A stretch of DNA of 37,588 nucleotides from Alphaproteobacteria bacterium (GCA_030427145.1 JAUHWT010000029.1:1-37588); one strand, 5' to 3'. Shown: positions 9,475 to 18,529, counted from the stretch's first letter. Notes: generated by a model not told the origin, from the sequence alone. A program made the numbers and translations.

Positions 9475-10155
9475 GCCCGCGTCAGTCCGGTCGACGGGAA
9501 TTTTTTCGAGGGTCAGCTGCTCCACCTGATTTCCCTCCTGATCTTACTCGCGGCTTTGTTTCTGTGTTCAAATTTACCCGGCTTTGCCCAGGGCAGTTTT
9601 CTCGGTCTGTCGACGACCGCATGGGCTGTTCTGGCCGCAGCCGATGCCATTCTGCATCAGGTTTGTGTGTGGATCTGTTGGCGGCTGGAGTTGAACGGCC
9701 AGAGACTGACCGCCATTTTGGGGGGCCGGTCGTTCCGTATCTATCAGGTGGGGTTTGCCATTCTCATAGTATTGCGGCCGATACTTGCATTGGCTTTGGC
9801 GTGGTCGAACAGGGGGACCCTGCCGATTGGTGTAGGGGTTGGTGTTGCATCGGGTGTGGTGCTGTTGGTGCCGTCGCTGTACCTGCTGTACTGCGTTCGC
9901 AAATACTTCGGGTTTGAGCGGGCCTTTGGCATCGATCATTTCGATGCGTCCTGGAGAACGGGACCGCTGGTGCGGGAGGGCATTTTTTCCTGGACGCCTA
10001 ATGCGATGTACGTATTCGGATTCCTGATCCTTTGGGTGCCGGCCTTTCTTTTTCAGTCGGTGGCTGCGATTGTGCTTGCCGGTTTTTCGCATCTATACAT
10101 CTGGGTGCATTACTACTGCACGGAAAAGCCTGATCTGAAACGGATTTACGGCTGA
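9472..10155 (+). CDS. Multi-pass membrane protein, PEMT/ICMT-like methyltransferase family
   Basis: 227 aa with about five to six hydrophobic segments (around residues 14-36, 43-62, 83-107, 112-143, 172-195 and 196-215). The C-terminal part reads TPNAMYVFGF, then a hydrophobic stretch, then YIWVHYYCTEKPDLKRIYG. The placement of NAMY and of E-x-P-x5-IY matches membrane methyltransferases of the phosphatidylethanolamine/isoprenylcysteine type, where those regions bind AdoMet. The substrate is unknown; a phospholipid head group is a guess. The gene is isolated between a strong terminator upstream and the rplO leader, so it probably has its own promoter. It is foreign to the canonical spc operon. 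Confidence 0.65.
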   Translation: MARVSPVDGNFFEGQLLHLISLLILLAALFLCSNLPGFAQGSFLGLSTTAWAVLAAADAILHQVCVWICWRLELNGQRLTAILGGRSFRIYQVGFAILIVLRPILALALAWSNRGTLPIGVGVGVASGVVLLVPSLYLLYCVRKYFGFERAFGIDHFDASWRTGPLVREGIFSWTPNAMYVFGFLILWVPAFLFQSVAAIVLAGFSHLYIWVHYYCTEKPDLKRIYG

Positions 10156-10225
10156 TGACACGCCCGTTTAGGGATGCTGCTCGGTGGCGGGAGGCGTCTA
10201 TGCCGGGTGGTGGTTTCGCACCTAC

Positions 10226-10254
10226 TTGAACCCGGGCCACAACACGTCTATACG
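10226..10254 (+). promoter_or_regulatory. Candidate sigma-70 promoter for rplO-secY-adk
   Basis: TTGAAC (10226-10231) and TATACG (10249-10254) are spaced by exactly 17 bases, each matching 4 of 6 consensus positions. It lies 94 bases before rplO, in a 192-base gap. A new promoter is expected here because a strong terminator precedes the inserted membrane-protein gene. An inverted repeat ACCCGGG/CCCGGGT (10230-10236 and 10256-10262) brackets the -10 element. Confidence 0.4.
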
Positions 10255-10347
10255 CCCCGGGTGGTCCCGCGCGGACCCGATTCATTTGTAATGCCGTGGT
10301 CGTCCTTTTTGTCGCTGACAGGACGTATCCGGCCAAGGAGAAGCGAC

Positions 10348-10827
10348 ATGAAACTTAACGAACTTCGGGATAATCCCGGTGCAACGAAATCCCGCAAACG
10401 TGTGGGTCGTGGACCCGGTTCCGGCCTCGGTAAAATGGGCGGCCGTGGTATCAAGGGTCAGAAATCCCGTTCAGGTGTAGCGATCAACGCCTACGAGGGT
10501 GGTCAGATGCCGCTCTACCAGCGCCTTCCGAAGCGCGGTTTCAACAACATCAATGGCAAGCGCCACGCCGTGATCAATCTGGGCCTCGTCCAGAAGTTTA
10601 TCGATGCTGGCAAAATCGACACGTCCGCAGACGTAACCGAGGACACGCTGGTAGCCAGCGGCCTGGTTCGTCGCAAGCGCGACGGTGTTCGCCTGCTCGC
10701 CAAAGGTGAGCTGACCTCCAAGGTTTCGATCACCGTGACCGGCGCATCCAAAGCCGCTATTGAGGCGGTCGAAAAGGCAGGCGGCAGCGTTACCGTTCTC
10801 GCCAAGGCCGAGCCCGCGGCGGAATAA
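10348..10827 (+). CDS. rplO: Ribosomal protein L15
   Basis: 159-aa 50S protein. The ATG at 10348 has AAGGAG eight bases upstream and starts [43 protein letters not shown], the L15 signature. [18 protein letters not shown] follows. The frame is open 174 bases upstream but that part lacks any family match. Confidence 0.97.
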   Translation: MKLNELRDNPGATKSRKRVGRGPGSGLGKMGGRGIKGQKSRSGVAINAYEGGQMPLYQRLPKRGFNNINGKRHAVINLGLVQKFIDAGKIDTSADVTEDTLVASGLVRRKRDGVRLLAKGELTSKVSITVTGASKAAIEAVEKAGGSVTVLAKAEPAAE

Positions 10828-10871
10828 GACTTGTGGTCGCCACCCCGGCGACCTACATCTGATACAGTTTC

Positions 10872-10917
10872 GCGCCGCCGGACCATATAAACTGATCCGT
10901 GCGGCGCCGTTTTTTTT
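10872..10917 (+). terminator. T8 terminator or attenuator directly before secY
   Basis: Stem GCGCCGC/GCGGCGC (10872-10878 with 10101+800, i.e. 10901-10907) continues as CGGA/TCCG (10879-10882 with 10896-10899) across one bulged T. A 13-nt loop closes it, and eight T follow at 10110+800, i.e. 10910-10917. The T run abuts the secY ribosome site GGAGGG, 11 bases from the ATG. A second hairpin (10835-10841 with 10847-10853) lies upstream and could be part of a switch. By structure this should lower transcription of secY and adk relative to rplO. Confidence 0.65.
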
Positions 10918-10928
10918 GGAGGGCCTTC

Positions 10929-12296
10929 ATGGCATCGGCTGCAGAACAAATGGCCGCAAACCTCAGCTGGGGAACGTTTGGTAAGGCCAAGGACCTCCAG
11001 AACCGCATTCTCTTTGCTCTCGGATTGCTGATCGTCTACCGCATTGGAACCTATATTCCGGTGCCTGGAATCGACGCGGAACGTCTCCGCCAGTTCTTCG
11101 AGCAGGCCAGCGGTGGCATCGGCGGCATGCTGAACATGTTCACCGGTGGTGCGGTCAGCCGTATGGCGGTGTTTGCTTTGGGCATCATGCCCTACATTTC
11201 GGCCTCCATTATCGTGCAGCTGATGACGGCGATGGTTCCCAGCCTGATGGCCCTCAAGAAAGAGGGCGAGGCCGGGCGCAAAAAGATCAACCAGTACACG
11301 CGCTATGGCACGGTGTTCCTTGCCACATTCCAGGCTTATGGACTTGCCATTGGTATGGAAGCGCAGGACCTTGTGACGGATCCGGGCTGGTTTTTTCGCA
11401 TCGGTGCAGTGATCACTCTCGTTGGCGGCACCATGTTCCTCATGTGGCTCGGTGAGCAGATTACGGCGCGTGGTATTGGTAACGGTATCTCGCTGATCAT
11501 TTTCGTTGGCATTATCGCTGAGCTTCCCGCGGCTCTGGCCCAATTCTTCACTCAGGGACGTACCGGCGCGCTGAGCCCCGTTGTGATCCTCGGTGTGATG
11601 GTGATGGCCGTCGTGGTGATTGCGTTTGTGGTGTTCATGGAGCGCGCGCTGCGCAAGATTCATATCCAGTACCCGAAACGCCAGGTCGGCATGAAGATGT
11701 ATGGTGGTGAGAGTTCGCACCTGCCCGTTAAGGTGAACCCTGCGGGTGTTATCCCTGCAATCTTCGCGTCCTCGCTGCTGCTTCTGCCCGCGACGCTCAC
11801 GACCTTCTCCGGTGGTGCCGGTGCAACCGGTTTCATGAGCTATGTTGCGGCGTATATGGGTCGGGGTCAGCCGCTGTATCTGCTGGCGTTTGGTGCCTTG
11901 ATCGTGTTCTTCACGTATTTTTACACCGCCAACGTGGCTTTCAAATCGGATGATGTTGCAGACAACCTGAAAAAGCAGGGTGGCTTCATTCCCGGCATTC
12001 GCCCTGGACCCAAGACGATCGAGTATCTCGACTATGTCGTGACGCGTTTGCTTGTCCTCGGTTCCGCTTACCTTGCCGCTGTGTGCATGCTGCCCGAAAT
12101 CCTGATCTCACAGCTTTCGGTGCCATTCTATTTCGGCGGTACGTCGCTTTTGATTGTTGTATCGGTTACGATGGATACAATTACCCAGGTCCAGTCTCAT
12201 TTGCTGGCCCATCAGTACGAAGGTTTGATCGAGAAATCCAAGCTACGTGGAAAAGGCGGCAGGAGCGGCCGAACAAGGGGGAAAGCGCGTCGATGA
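10929..12296 (+). CDS. secY: Sec translocon channel subunit SecY
   Basis: 455-aa inner-membrane channel for protein export and membrane insertion, working with SecE, SecG and SecA. Ten hydrophobic segments are visible. Family motifs include [13 protein letters not shown] near the N-terminus, [12 protein letters not shown], and [11 protein letters not shown]. The cytoplasmic loop [13 protein letters not shown] lies near residue 360. The ATG at 10929 follows GGAGGG; a GTG at 10899 would start inside the terminator stem and is rejected. The stop overlaps the adk start by 4 bases. Confidence 0.97.
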   Translation: MASAAEQMAANLSWGTFGKAKDLQNRILFALGLLIVYRIGTYIPVPGIDAERLRQFFEQASGGIGGMLNMFTGGAVSRMAVFALGIMPYISASIIVQLMTAMVPSLMALKKEGEAGRKKINQYTRYGTVFLATFQAYGLAIGMEAQDLVTDPGWFFRIGAVITLVGGTMFLMWLGEQITARGIGNGISLIIFVGIIAELPAALAQFFTQGRTGALSPVVILGVMVMAVVVIAFVVFMERALRKIHIQYPKRQVGMKMYGGESSHLPVKVNPAGVIPAIFASSLLLLPATLTTFSGGAGATGFMSYVAAYMGRGQPLYLLAFGALIVFFTYFYTANVAFKSDDVADNLKKQGGFIPGIRPGPKTIEYLDYVVTRLLVLGSAYLAAVCMLPEILISQLSVPFYFGGTSLLIVVSVTMDTITQVQSHLLAHQYEGLIEKSKLRGKGGRSGRTRGKARR

Positions 12297-12940
12297 ACAT
12301 TATTTTGCTGGGACCGCCGGGGGCGGGTAAGGGAACCCAGGCCAGGAAACTCGTTGATGAGTATGGCATGGTGCAACTGTCCACGGGCGACATGCTCCGG
12401 GCCGCCAAAACCAGCGGCACCGAAATGGGCGAACGCGTTGCGGCCGTCATGGCCCGCGGTGAACTGGTCACCGATGAGATTGTTATTGGTCTTATCGCGG
12501 AGCAGCTCGACGGTGAGGCCGGTGACCGTGGCGTGATCTTCGACGGATTTCCCCGGACCTTGGCCCAGGCGGACGCCCTTGAGGCGCTTCTTTCCAGCAA
12601 AGGCAAAAGTCTCGACCGCGTGGTCGAGATGAGTGTTGATGACGAGGCACTGATCGCCCGCGTGTCCGGCCGGTTTTCCTGCGCATCGTGTGGTGAGGTC
12701 TATCACGACACGACCAAGCCGCTGACCAAGGAAGGTGTTTGCGACAACTGTGGCAGCACTGAGTTCGTTCGCCGATCGGACGACAATGAAGAATCAATGC
12801 GCGTGCGTCTGATGACATATTACCGCAGTACGTCGCCCCTGATTGGCTATTACTATGCCAAGGGTAAGCTGCAAAGTATTGATGGACTTGGTGAAATCGA
12901 CGAAATTGCCAAAGACGTGAAGTCTGCTCTGGGACTGTAA
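12293..12940 (+). CDS. adk: Adenylate kinase (zinc-lid type)
   Basis: 215-aa cytosolic enzyme converting ATP + AMP to 2 ADP. The P-loop GPPGAGKGT is at residues 7-15. STGDMLR binds AMP and GFPRTLAQA follows. The LID domain has two CxxC pairs (CASC and CDNC), so it should bind zinc, unlike the E. coli enzyme. The start overlaps secY by 4 bases, so export channel and nucleotide balance are translated together. A promoter for the alpha operon starts 20 bases after the stop. Confidence 0.97.
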   Translation: MNIILLGPPGAGKGTQARKLVDEYGMVQLSTGDMLRAAKTSGTEMGERVAAVMARGELVTDEIVIGLIAEQLDGEAGDRGVIFDGFPRTLAQADALEALLSSKGKSLDRVVEMSVDDEALIARVSGRFSCASCGEVYHDTTKPLTKEGVCDNCGSTEFVRRSDDNEESMRVRLMTYYRSTSPLIGYYYAKGKLQSIDGLGEIDEIAKDVKSALGL

Positions 12941-12959
12941 ATAAAAGGTATTTACGTCC

Positions 12960-12987
12960 TTGACCTCACAGCGCGGATTTGTATGAT
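12960..12987 (+). promoter_or_regulatory. Near-consensus sigma-70 promoter of the rpsM operon
   Basis: TTGACC (12960-12965) and TATGAT (12982-12987) each match 5 of 6 consensus bases with a 16-base spacer. A start near 12994 is predicted, giving a leader of about 160 bases. A perfect 9-bp inverted repeat (12970-12978 with 12986-12994, 7-base loop) spans the spacer and -10. It could be the adk terminator, an operator, or both. Confidence 0.6.
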
Positions 12988-12993
12988 CCGCGC

Positions 12994-13153
12994 TCTCTCT
13001 GAGAGGAGAGTCGTCTCCGCTACATTTCACCTCGGAGACGCGGGATGTTCTGCCCAGAATGTGGGTATCGGGAACCTGGCGACACTGTCGGCGGGTAATT
13101 GCATTTGAAAAAGGGGTTCTTCAGGGGCCCCGTGATGAAACGGAGCTGGCAAA
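12994..13153 (+). other. Leader of the rpsM operon with hairpins
   Basis: The predicted 5' untranslated region includes an 8-bp stem CGTCTCCG/CGGAGACG (13012-13019 with 13033-13040) and a short self-complementary TTCTGCCCAGAA. Ribosomal-protein leaders often carry autoregulatory structures. The E. coli repressor gene for this operon (rpsD) is not in this cluster, and I see no match to its pseudoknot. Confidence 0.35.
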
Positions 13154-13522
13154 TTGGCGCGCATAGCAGGCGTTAACATTCCGACGAACAAACGGGTGCT
13201 TGTCGCACTCACCTACATCCATGGTATCGGCGATACCGCTTCCAAAGAGCTCTGCGATGCTCTGGAAATTCCTGCCGAGCGCCGTGTGAACGAACTGAGC
13301 GATGCGGACGTTCTGCGCATCCGTGAATACATTGATGCGAATCTGACCGTTGAGGGCGACCTGCGTCGCGAACGGCAGATGAACATCAAGCGTCTTATGG
13401 ACCTTGGCTGCTATCGCGGCCTGCGTCACCGCCGCGGTCTGCCGGTTCGGGGTCAGCGGACCCACACCAATGCCCGTACACGCAAAGGCCCCGCGAAGGC
13501 CATTGCAGGCAAGAAGAAATAA
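13154..13522 (+). CDS. rpsM: Ribosomal protein S13, TTG start
   Basis: 122-aa 30S head protein contacting P-site tRNA and L5. [25 protein letters not shown] and [26 protein letters not shown] are diagnostic. The only possible start giving the full protein is TTG at 13154, because an in-frame TGA lies seven codons upstream. GGAG is positioned nine bases before it. TTG is uncommon for a highly expressed ribosomal gene. Confidence 0.96.
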   Translation: MARIAGVNIPTNKRVLVALTYIHGIGDTASKELCDALEIPAERRVNELSDADVLRIREYIDANLTVEGDLRRERQMNIKRLMDLGCYRGLRHRRGLPVRGQRTHTNARTRKGPAKAIAGKKK

Positions 13523-13535
13523 GGGGCACTGACCG

Positions 13536-13925
13536 ATGGCACGTGAAAAGGCGCGCGTTAAGCGCAAGGAACGCAAAAACATCTCCACCGGAGTTGCGCA
13601 TGTTAATGCCAGCTTCAACAACACCAAAATCCTGATTGCTGACGCGCAGGGCAATGCGATTGCCTGGTCGTCCGCCGGAACCATGAACTTCAAGGGTTCC
13701 CGGAAGTCCACGCCGTATGCCGCGCAGCTGGCTGCCGAGGATGCGGGTCGCAAGGCGCAGGAGCACGGTGTACGCACACTTGAGGTTGAGGTGCAGGGCC
13801 CGGGCTCCGGCCGCGAAAGCGCACTTCGCGCTCTGGGCGCAATTGGCTTCACCATTACCGCAATCCGGGATGTAACCCCGATTGCACATAACGGCTGCCG
13901 TCCGCCAAAGCGCCGCCGCGTATAA
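13536..13925 (+). CDS. rpsK: Ribosomal protein S11
   Basis: 129-aa protein of the 30S platform. [48 protein letters not shown] and the terminal [16 protein letters not shown] are canonical. A terminator-like hairpin follows 16 bases after the stop, between it and rpoA. Confidence 0.97.
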   Translation: MAREKARVKRKERKNISTGVAHVNASFNNTKILIADAQGNAIAWSSAGTMNFKGSRKSTPYAAQLAAEDAGRKAQEHGVRTLEVEVQGPGSGRESALRALGAIGFTITAIRDVTPIAHNGCRPPKRRRV

Positions 13926-13941
13926 TACGAGATCTGAATTG

Positions 13942-13978
13942 AGTGGCTCTTCCATCGGGAAGGGCCGCTATTCGCTTT
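13942..13978 (+). terminator. Hairpin with short T run between rpsK and rpoA
   Basis: A 12-bp stem including two G-U pairs (13942-13953 with 13958-13969) has an ATCG loop and is followed by ATTCGCTTTTA. The T run is short and displaced, so partial termination or 3'-end processing is more likely than full termination. rpoA starts 70 bases further on. Confidence 0.45.
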
Positions 13979-14038
13979 TACCTCGGGAGTTCGCCCGCCA
14001 CGGGATCCGGTGAGTGAACAGGAATGGAGGCCGCAATA

Positions 14039-15058
14039 ATGACGATCCATAAGAACTGGCAGGAGCTCATCCGTCCGGTAGCTCTTGAAATTAAACCTGG
14101 TGCCGATCCGGACCGCCAGGCCACCGCAATCGCCGAACCTCTTGAGCGTGGCTTTGGTCTGACGCTGGGTAACGCCCTGCGCCGGGTGCTGATGTCCTCC
14201 CTTCAGGGTGCGGCCATCACTTCCGTTCAGATTGACGGCGTACTGCACGAGTTCTCTTCCGTGGCCGGTGTCCGTGAGGACGTGACCGACATGGTTCTGA
14301 ACCTCAAGGGCGTTGCCGTTAAGATGGAGGTCGAGGGACCGAAGCGTCTTGAGGTTCGGGCAACCGGACCTGGCGTGGTTACCGCAGGCGACATCACCGA
14401 AACGGCTGGCATCGAGATTCTGAACCGGGATCACGTGATCTGCCACCTCGATGACGGCGCCTCGCTGTTCATGGAACTGACGGTTGAAACCGGCAAGGGC
14501 TATGTCCCGGCCGACCGCAACCGCCCGGAAGATGCGCCGATCGGACTCATCTCTGTGGATGCCCTGTACTCGCCAATCAAGAAGGTGTCGTACAAGGTTG
14601 AGCCTACACGTGAGGGTCAGGTTCTCGACTACGACAAACTGATGCTGAATGTGGAAACCGACGGTTCCATCAACCCGGATGACGCGATCGCATTTGCGGC
14701 CCGCATTTTGCAGGACCAGCTGTCGGTCTTCGTCAACTTCGACGAGCCGGAAGCCGGTACGCGCCAGGATGAGCAGGATGATCTGGAGTTCAACCCGCTT
14801 CTGCTGAAGAAGGTCGATGAGCTTGAACTGTCCGTCCGTTCGGCCAACTGCCTGAAAAACGACAACATTGTCTACATCGGTGATCTGATTCAGAAAACCG
14901 AGGCGGAGATGCTGCGCACACCGAACTTCGGTCGCAAGTCGCTGAACGAGATCAAGGAGGTCCTGACCGCCATGGGTCTGCACCTCGGTATGGAAATCGT
15001 CGACTGGCCTCCCGAGAACATCGAGGACCTGGCCAAGAACTACGAAGACCAGTTCTGA
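14039..15058 (+). CDS. rpoA: RNA polymerase alpha subunit
   Basis: 339-aa subunit that nucleates RNA polymerase assembly and contacts activators and UP elements. The N-terminal domain shows [28 protein letters not shown]. The acidic linker is near residue 240, and the C-terminal domain includes [22 protein letters not shown] and [16 protein letters not shown] at 14039 is chosen because GGAGG lies eight bases upstream; an in-frame ATG at 14024 overlaps that site. Confidence 0.98.
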   Translation: MTIHKNWQELIRPVALEIKPGADPDRQATAIAEPLERGFGLTLGNALRRVLMSSLQGAAITSVQIDGVLHEFSSVAGVREDVTDMVLNLKGVAVKMEVEGPKRLEVRATGPGVVTAGDITETAGIEILNRDHVICHLDDGASLFMELTVETGKGYVPADRNRPEDAPIGLISVDALYSPIKKVSYKVEPTREGQVLDYDKLMLNVETDGSINPDDAIAFAARILQDQLSVFVNFDEPEAGTRQDEQDDLEFNPLLLKKVDELELSVRSANCLKNDNIVYIGDLIQKTEAEMLRTPNFGRKSLNEIKEVLTAMGLHLGMEIVDWPPENIEDLAKNYEDQF

Positions 15059-15170
15059 TACCATATTGGGGGCCTGCGGGTCCCCTGATTTCCGGGCAAT
15101 CCCGCCCCAAGGAGAGTGGTCCACTACGCAGGGACCGCCGGACAAAGCATAAAGACTTTAGGAGACTGAA

Positions 15171-15593
15171 ATGCGTCACGGAAATGGATACCGCAAGCTC
15201 AACCGTACCCACGAGCACCGCAAGGCGATGTTCGCAAACATGGCCTCGAGCCTTATTGAGCACGAACAGATCAAAACCACCCTGCCGAAAGCGAAGGAAC
15301 TTCGCCGGATCATCGAAAAGCTGATCACGCTCGGCAAACGTGGTGACCTGCACGCCCGCCGTTTGGCAGCTGCGCAGATCAAACAGGATGCGGCGGTTGC
15401 GAAATTGTTTGACGTTCTGGGTGAGCGTTACAAAGATCGTCAGGGTGGATACTCCCGCGTTCTGAAAGCCGGTTTCCGTTATGGCGACCAGGCTCCGATG
15501 GCGATCATCGAACTGGTGGACCGTGACCCGGCTGCCAAGGGTGCCGCCGACAAAGCCCGCCTTGAGGCTGAGGAAGCTTCCGAGGACGCCTGA
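15171..15593 (+). CDS. rplQ: Ribosomal protein L17
   Basis: 140-aa 50S protein closing the ribosomal cluster. [29 protein letters not shown] and [33 protein letters not shown] are characteristic. The last 20 residues are an Ala/Glu-rich tail. A strong terminator follows. Confidence 0.97.
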   Translation: MRHGNGYRKLNRTHEHRKAMFANMASSLIEHEQIKTTLPKAKELRRIIEKLITLGKRGDLHARRLAAAQIKQDAAVAKLFDVLGERYKDRQGGYSRVLKAGFRYGDQAPMAIIELVDRDPAAKGAADKARLEAEEASEDA

Positions 15594-15625
15594 TAGCAGG
15601 ATGATCCCCGCGAGGATTTTGAAGG

Positions 15626-15652
15626 CCCCGGATCCTGTGATCCGGGGTTTTT
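15626..15652 (+). terminator. Intrinsic terminator after rplQ
   Basis: A perfect 9-bp stem (15626-15634 with 15639-15647) with a CTGT loop is followed at once by five T and then GCTTTT. This is the end of the ribosomal cluster transcript. Confidence 0.9.
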
Positions 15653-15682
15653 GCTTTTGATGAACTGGAATATGTATTCCTG

Positions 15683-17032
15683 ATGGCCGATCTTTTTGAC
15701 ACTGACCCACCAAAAGAGGTGGCAACGCGATCCGCAAAGGGTGAGGCGCGACCGGCCGGTCCGCGGCCGTTGGCGGACCGTATCCGGCCCGGCGGTCTGT
15801 CCGAGGTGTTTGGGCAGGAGCATATTCTTGGGCCGGATGGCACCCTTACCGCCATGCTTGAGTCTGGAAGTTTGGGTTCGGTCATATTCTGGGGGCCGCC
15901 GGGTGTCGGCAAAACCACGATTGCACGTCTACTGGCGGATGCGACCAATCTAAAATTTGTTCAGATCAGCGCGATTTTCTCGGGCGTTGCCGAGTTGCGG
16001 AAGATTTTTGATGCGGCGCGGACCCGGCATGAAAACGGATCGGGTACGCTGCTCTTCGTTGATGAGATACACCGATTCAACAAGGCGCAGCAGGATGCGT
16101 TTTTGCCGTTAATGGAAAACGGCACGATCATTCTGGTTGGTGCGACGACTGAAAACCCGTCGTTCGAACTGAACAGGGCGCTTCTGTCGCGGTCGCAGGT
16201 TTTGACGCTGAGGCGCCTTGAAGATGATGCGTTAAAGAAACTGGTTGAACGGGCGGAGACAGAACTGGGCCGGAATTTGCCGCTGACCGACGGCGCGCGT
16301 GACGATTTGATCTCGATGGCCGACGGCGATGGGCGTGCGCTGCTCAATCTTGTGGAGCAGATTGCGACGGTGCAGGGAGAGGTTCTGGACGGCCCCTCGT
16401 TGGTTCAACGCGTATCGCGGCGTGCGGCTCAGTACGACAAATCCGGTGACGGGCACTACAATCTGATTTCCGCTTTGCATAAATCGGTGCGTGGTTCCGA
16501 TCCGGATGCGGCTCTCTACTGGTTTGCACGTATGCTGCAGGGCGGTGAGGACCCGCGGTATCTGGCGCGACGTATTCTTCGCATGGCTGTCGAGGATATT
16601 GGTTTGGCCGATCCAAGGGCGCAGACGGTTTGCTTGGAAGGGTGGCAGACCTATGAGCGGCTTGGTTCGCCCGAGGGGGAACTGGCCCTGGCGCAGGCGC
16701 TTGTCTACCTGGCACTGGCGCCGAAGTCCAACGCCGCCTATGTCGCATACAAGGCGGCCATGTCCTCGGCGAAATCTACCGGGTCCCAGCCACCGCCGAA
16801 TCATATCCTGAACGCGCCGACAACTTGGATGAAGAAGGAAGGGTTCGGGTCCGGGTACGTCTATGACCATGACACGGAGCACGGGTTTTCCGGGCAGAAT
16901 TATTTTCCGGACGGCATGGAGCGGGAGAGCTACTACGATCCCATCGAGCGCGGAGAGGAACGGGAGATGCGCAAGCGGCTCCAGTATTTCGCGAAACTCC
17001 GCGCAAAGGCCGGGGAGCGGTCGCAGGACTGA
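15683..17032 (+). CDS. rarA: Replication-associated recombination protein A (MgsA/WRNIP1 family AAA+ ATPase)
   Basis: 449-aa cytosolic ATPase acting at stalled replication forks. Walker A is GPPGVGKTT (about residues 73-81), Walker B is LLFVDEIHRFNKAQQD, and sensor 1 is GATTENPSFELN. The C-terminal MgsA domain contains SALHKSVRGSDPDAALYWFARML and the ending HDTEHGFSGQNYFPDGM. No Shine-Dalgarno is visible. A weak promoter (TTGCTT at 15651, TGTATT at 15673, 16-base spacer) would place the transcript start near the ATG, so the mRNA could be leaderless. Confidence 0.96.
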   Translation: MADLFDTDPPKEVATRSAKGEARPAGPRPLADRIRPGGLSEVFGQEHILGPDGTLTAMLESGSLGSVIFWGPPGVGKTTIARLLADATNLKFVQISAIFSGVAELRKIFDAARTRHENGSGTLLFVDEIHRFNKAQQDAFLPLMENGTIILVGATTENPSFELNRALLSRSQVLTLRRLEDDALKKLVERAETELGRNLPLTDGARDDLISMADGDGRALLNLVEQIATVQGEVLDGPSLVQRVSRRAAQYDKSGDGHYNLISALHKSVRGSDPDAALYWFARMLQGGEDPRYLARRILRMAVEDIGLADPRAQTVCLEGWQTYERLGSPEGELALAQALVYLALAPKSNAAYVAYKAAMSSAKSTGSQPPPNHILNAPTTWMKKEGFGSGYVYDHDTEHGFSGQNYFPDGMERESYYDPIERGEEREMRKRLQYFAKLRAKAGERSQD

Positions 17033-17044
17033 GAGCCGGTTGCC

Positions 17045-17073
17045 TTGACAAAACCCGCGTCGGGGCATTTACG
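17045..17073 (+). promoter_or_regulatory. Candidate promoter before crcB
   Basis: A perfect TTGACA (17045-17050) is followed after 17 bases by TTTACG (3 of 6 matches). It lies in the rarA-crcB gap and could drive the crcB-rluC-HAD-ATP12 unit. CCCGCG and CGCGGG (17054-17059 and 17075-17080) form an inverted repeat around the -10. I see no fluoride riboswitch. Confidence 0.35.
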
Positions 17074-17102
17074 GCGCGGGATACCGAATGAAAGAAACGC
17101 GA

Positions 17103-17486
17103 ATGTCATTGATCCTTCAGGTCGCCGCAGGTGGGGCCATAGGGGCCTCGGCCCGTTATCTGGTCGGAGCCTGGTCCGTGCGGAATTTGGGCACCGGTTT
17201 TCCCTGGGGGACCTTGGCCGTGAATGTGGTTGGATCCCTTCTGATGGGGCTGGCTGCGGTCATTGTGCTGCGACGGCCTGAATATGGGCTGCAGCACTGG
17301 GGGCCGTTTATGATGACGGGCATTCTGGGTGGTTTCACGACGTTTTCGGCATTTTCGCTCGAGACGTTTCTTATGGTTGAGCGTGGACGGTTTGATTTGG
17401 CGCTGACCTATGTGGTGGTCTCGGTGGTGCTTGGGTTTCTGGCACTCATGATGCCGGTGATGTTGATGCGAAGCGGGTCGATCTGA
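17103..17486 (+). CDS. crcB: Fluoride ion channel CrcB/Fluc
   Basis: 127-aa membrane protein with four hydrophobic helices; Fluc proteins work as antiparallel dimers that export fluoride. Family motifs seen are GGAIGASARYLVG, FPWGTLAVNVVGSLLMG and TGILGGFTTFSAFSLET, the last containing the conserved pore Phe/Thr/Ser residues. The start at 17103 gives the usual short N-terminus; an in-frame ATG at 17088 is possible. The stop shares a base with the next start (TGATG). Confidence 0.95.
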   Translation: MSLILQVAAGGAIGASARYLVGAWSVRNLGTGFPWGTLAVNVVGSLLMGLAAVIVLRRPEYGLQHWGPFMMTGILGGFTTFSAFSLETFLMVERGRFDLALTYVVVSVVLGFLALMMPVMLMRSGSI

Positions 17487-18529
17487 TGAGCAGGGTACAG
17501 AAAATCGTCCTTGATGGCGACGCAGAGGGGCAGAGGCTTGACCGCTGGCTGAAGCGTTTCAATCCGCATGTCACCCAGGGCCAGGTCGAAAAGCTTTGCC
17601 GCAAGGGTGATATCAGGCTCGATGGCGGCAGGGTCCGGGCCAACAGCCGTTTGGCCGAGGGGCAGACCCTGCGCCTGCCACCTTTGCCCGATGCAGCGCA
17701 GAAACGAACCGCGCCGGTCCCAGTGCTGTCGGAGCAGGACGTGGAGTTTGTCCGGTCGCTCGTGATTTTCCGTGACGACGATATCATTGCGCTTAACAAA
17801 CCGCCTGGACTGGCCGTTCAGGGGGGATCGGGCCAGACGCGTCATCTTGATATGCTGTCGAATGGATTGCGCTTTGACCGGGATGAGAAACCGCGTCTGG
17901 TGCATCGTCTTGACCGGGACACGTCCGGTGTCATTATCATGGCGCGGTCGGCAAAGGCCGCAGCCGATCTGACGCGGGCGTTCCAGTCGAAAAATACACG
18001 CAAGATCTACTGGGCCGCGGTTGCCGGGATGCCGAGCCCACGGGCTGGGACCATTAGGTATGGCCTGGTCAAAGCAGCGGGCCATGGTCCGGGCGGTGCC
18101 GGTGAAAAGATGATCTGCGTCGCCCCGTCAGAGATTGATGACACGCCCGGCGCCAAGCGTGCCACCAGTGACTACATGGTGATAGATGGCGCGGCGCAGC
18201 GTGCGGCGTGGGTTGCGCTCAGTCCGATTACGGGCCGGACCCATCAGCTTCGTGCACATATGGCTGAGATCGGGCATCCGGTGGTCGGCGACGGAAAATA
18301 CGGGACCAACTCGCAGGAGAATGAGGGCGATGGATGGGGGGCGCAGCTGGGCGGGAGTGTCAGCCGCAAGATGCACCTGCACGCCCGGTCCTTGACGCTG
18401 ACGCATCCGCGAACCGGAGCGCGTCTGGTTCTGACAGCACCACTGCCGGAGCATATGGCGCGGACCTGGGAGTTGTTTGGCTGGGACAGCATCGACCCCG
18501 GCACCGACCCATTTGAGGACCTGGAATGA
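17486..18529 (+). CDS. RluA-family 23S rRNA pseudouridine synthase (RluC-like)
   Basis: 347 aa. Residues 15-75 form an S4-type RNA-binding domain (RLDRWLKRFNPHVTQGQVEKLCRKGDIRLDG). The catalytic domain has LNKPPGLAVQGG and RLVHRLDRDTSGVIIMA, whose second Asp in HRLDRDTSG is the catalytic nucleophile. ITGRTHQLRAH and GHPVVGDGKYG follow. The S4 domain and motif set favour RluC or RluD over the shorter RluA; substrate positions (955, 2504, 2580 for RluC) are inference. Overlaps crcB by 1 base and the HAD gene by 4. Confidence 0.9.
   Translation: MSRVQKIVLDGDAEGQRLDRWLKRFNPHVTQGQVEKLCRKGDIRLDGGRVRANSRLAEGQTLRLPPLPDAAQKRTAPVPVLSEQDVEFVRSLVIFRDDDIIALNKPPGLAVQGGSGQTRHLDMLSNGLRFDRDEKPRLVHRLDRDTSGVIIMARSAKAAADLTRAFQSKNTRKIYWAAVAGMPSPRAGTIRYGLVKAAGHGPGGAGEKMICVAPSEIDDTPGAKRATSDYMVIDGAAQRAAWVALSPITGRTHQLRAHMAEIGHPVVGDGKYGTNSQENEGDGWGAQLGGSVSRKMHLHARSLTLTHPRTGARLVLTAPLPEHMARTWELFGWDSIDPGTDPFEDLE

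Noticed and set aside
10174-10347. In-frame N-terminal extension of L15
   Set aside because: The sequence before 10348 lacks L15 similarity, and AAGGAG is placed for the ATG at 10348.
12994-13153. S4-type autoregulatory pseudoknot in the rpsM leader
   Set aside because: The hairpins present do not match the E. coli structure, and rpsD is not part of this operon.
13121-15145. A 674-codon open frame antisense to rpsM-rpsK-rpoA
   Set aside because: It is the mirror of three highly conserved genes with strong codon bias, which leaves few stops on the other strand. The translation shows no domain, and its start lacks context.
17033-17102. Fluoride riboswitch before crcB
   Set aside because: The 70-base gap shows only a simple CCCGCG/CGCGGG repeat; the conserved crcB-motif elements are not visible.
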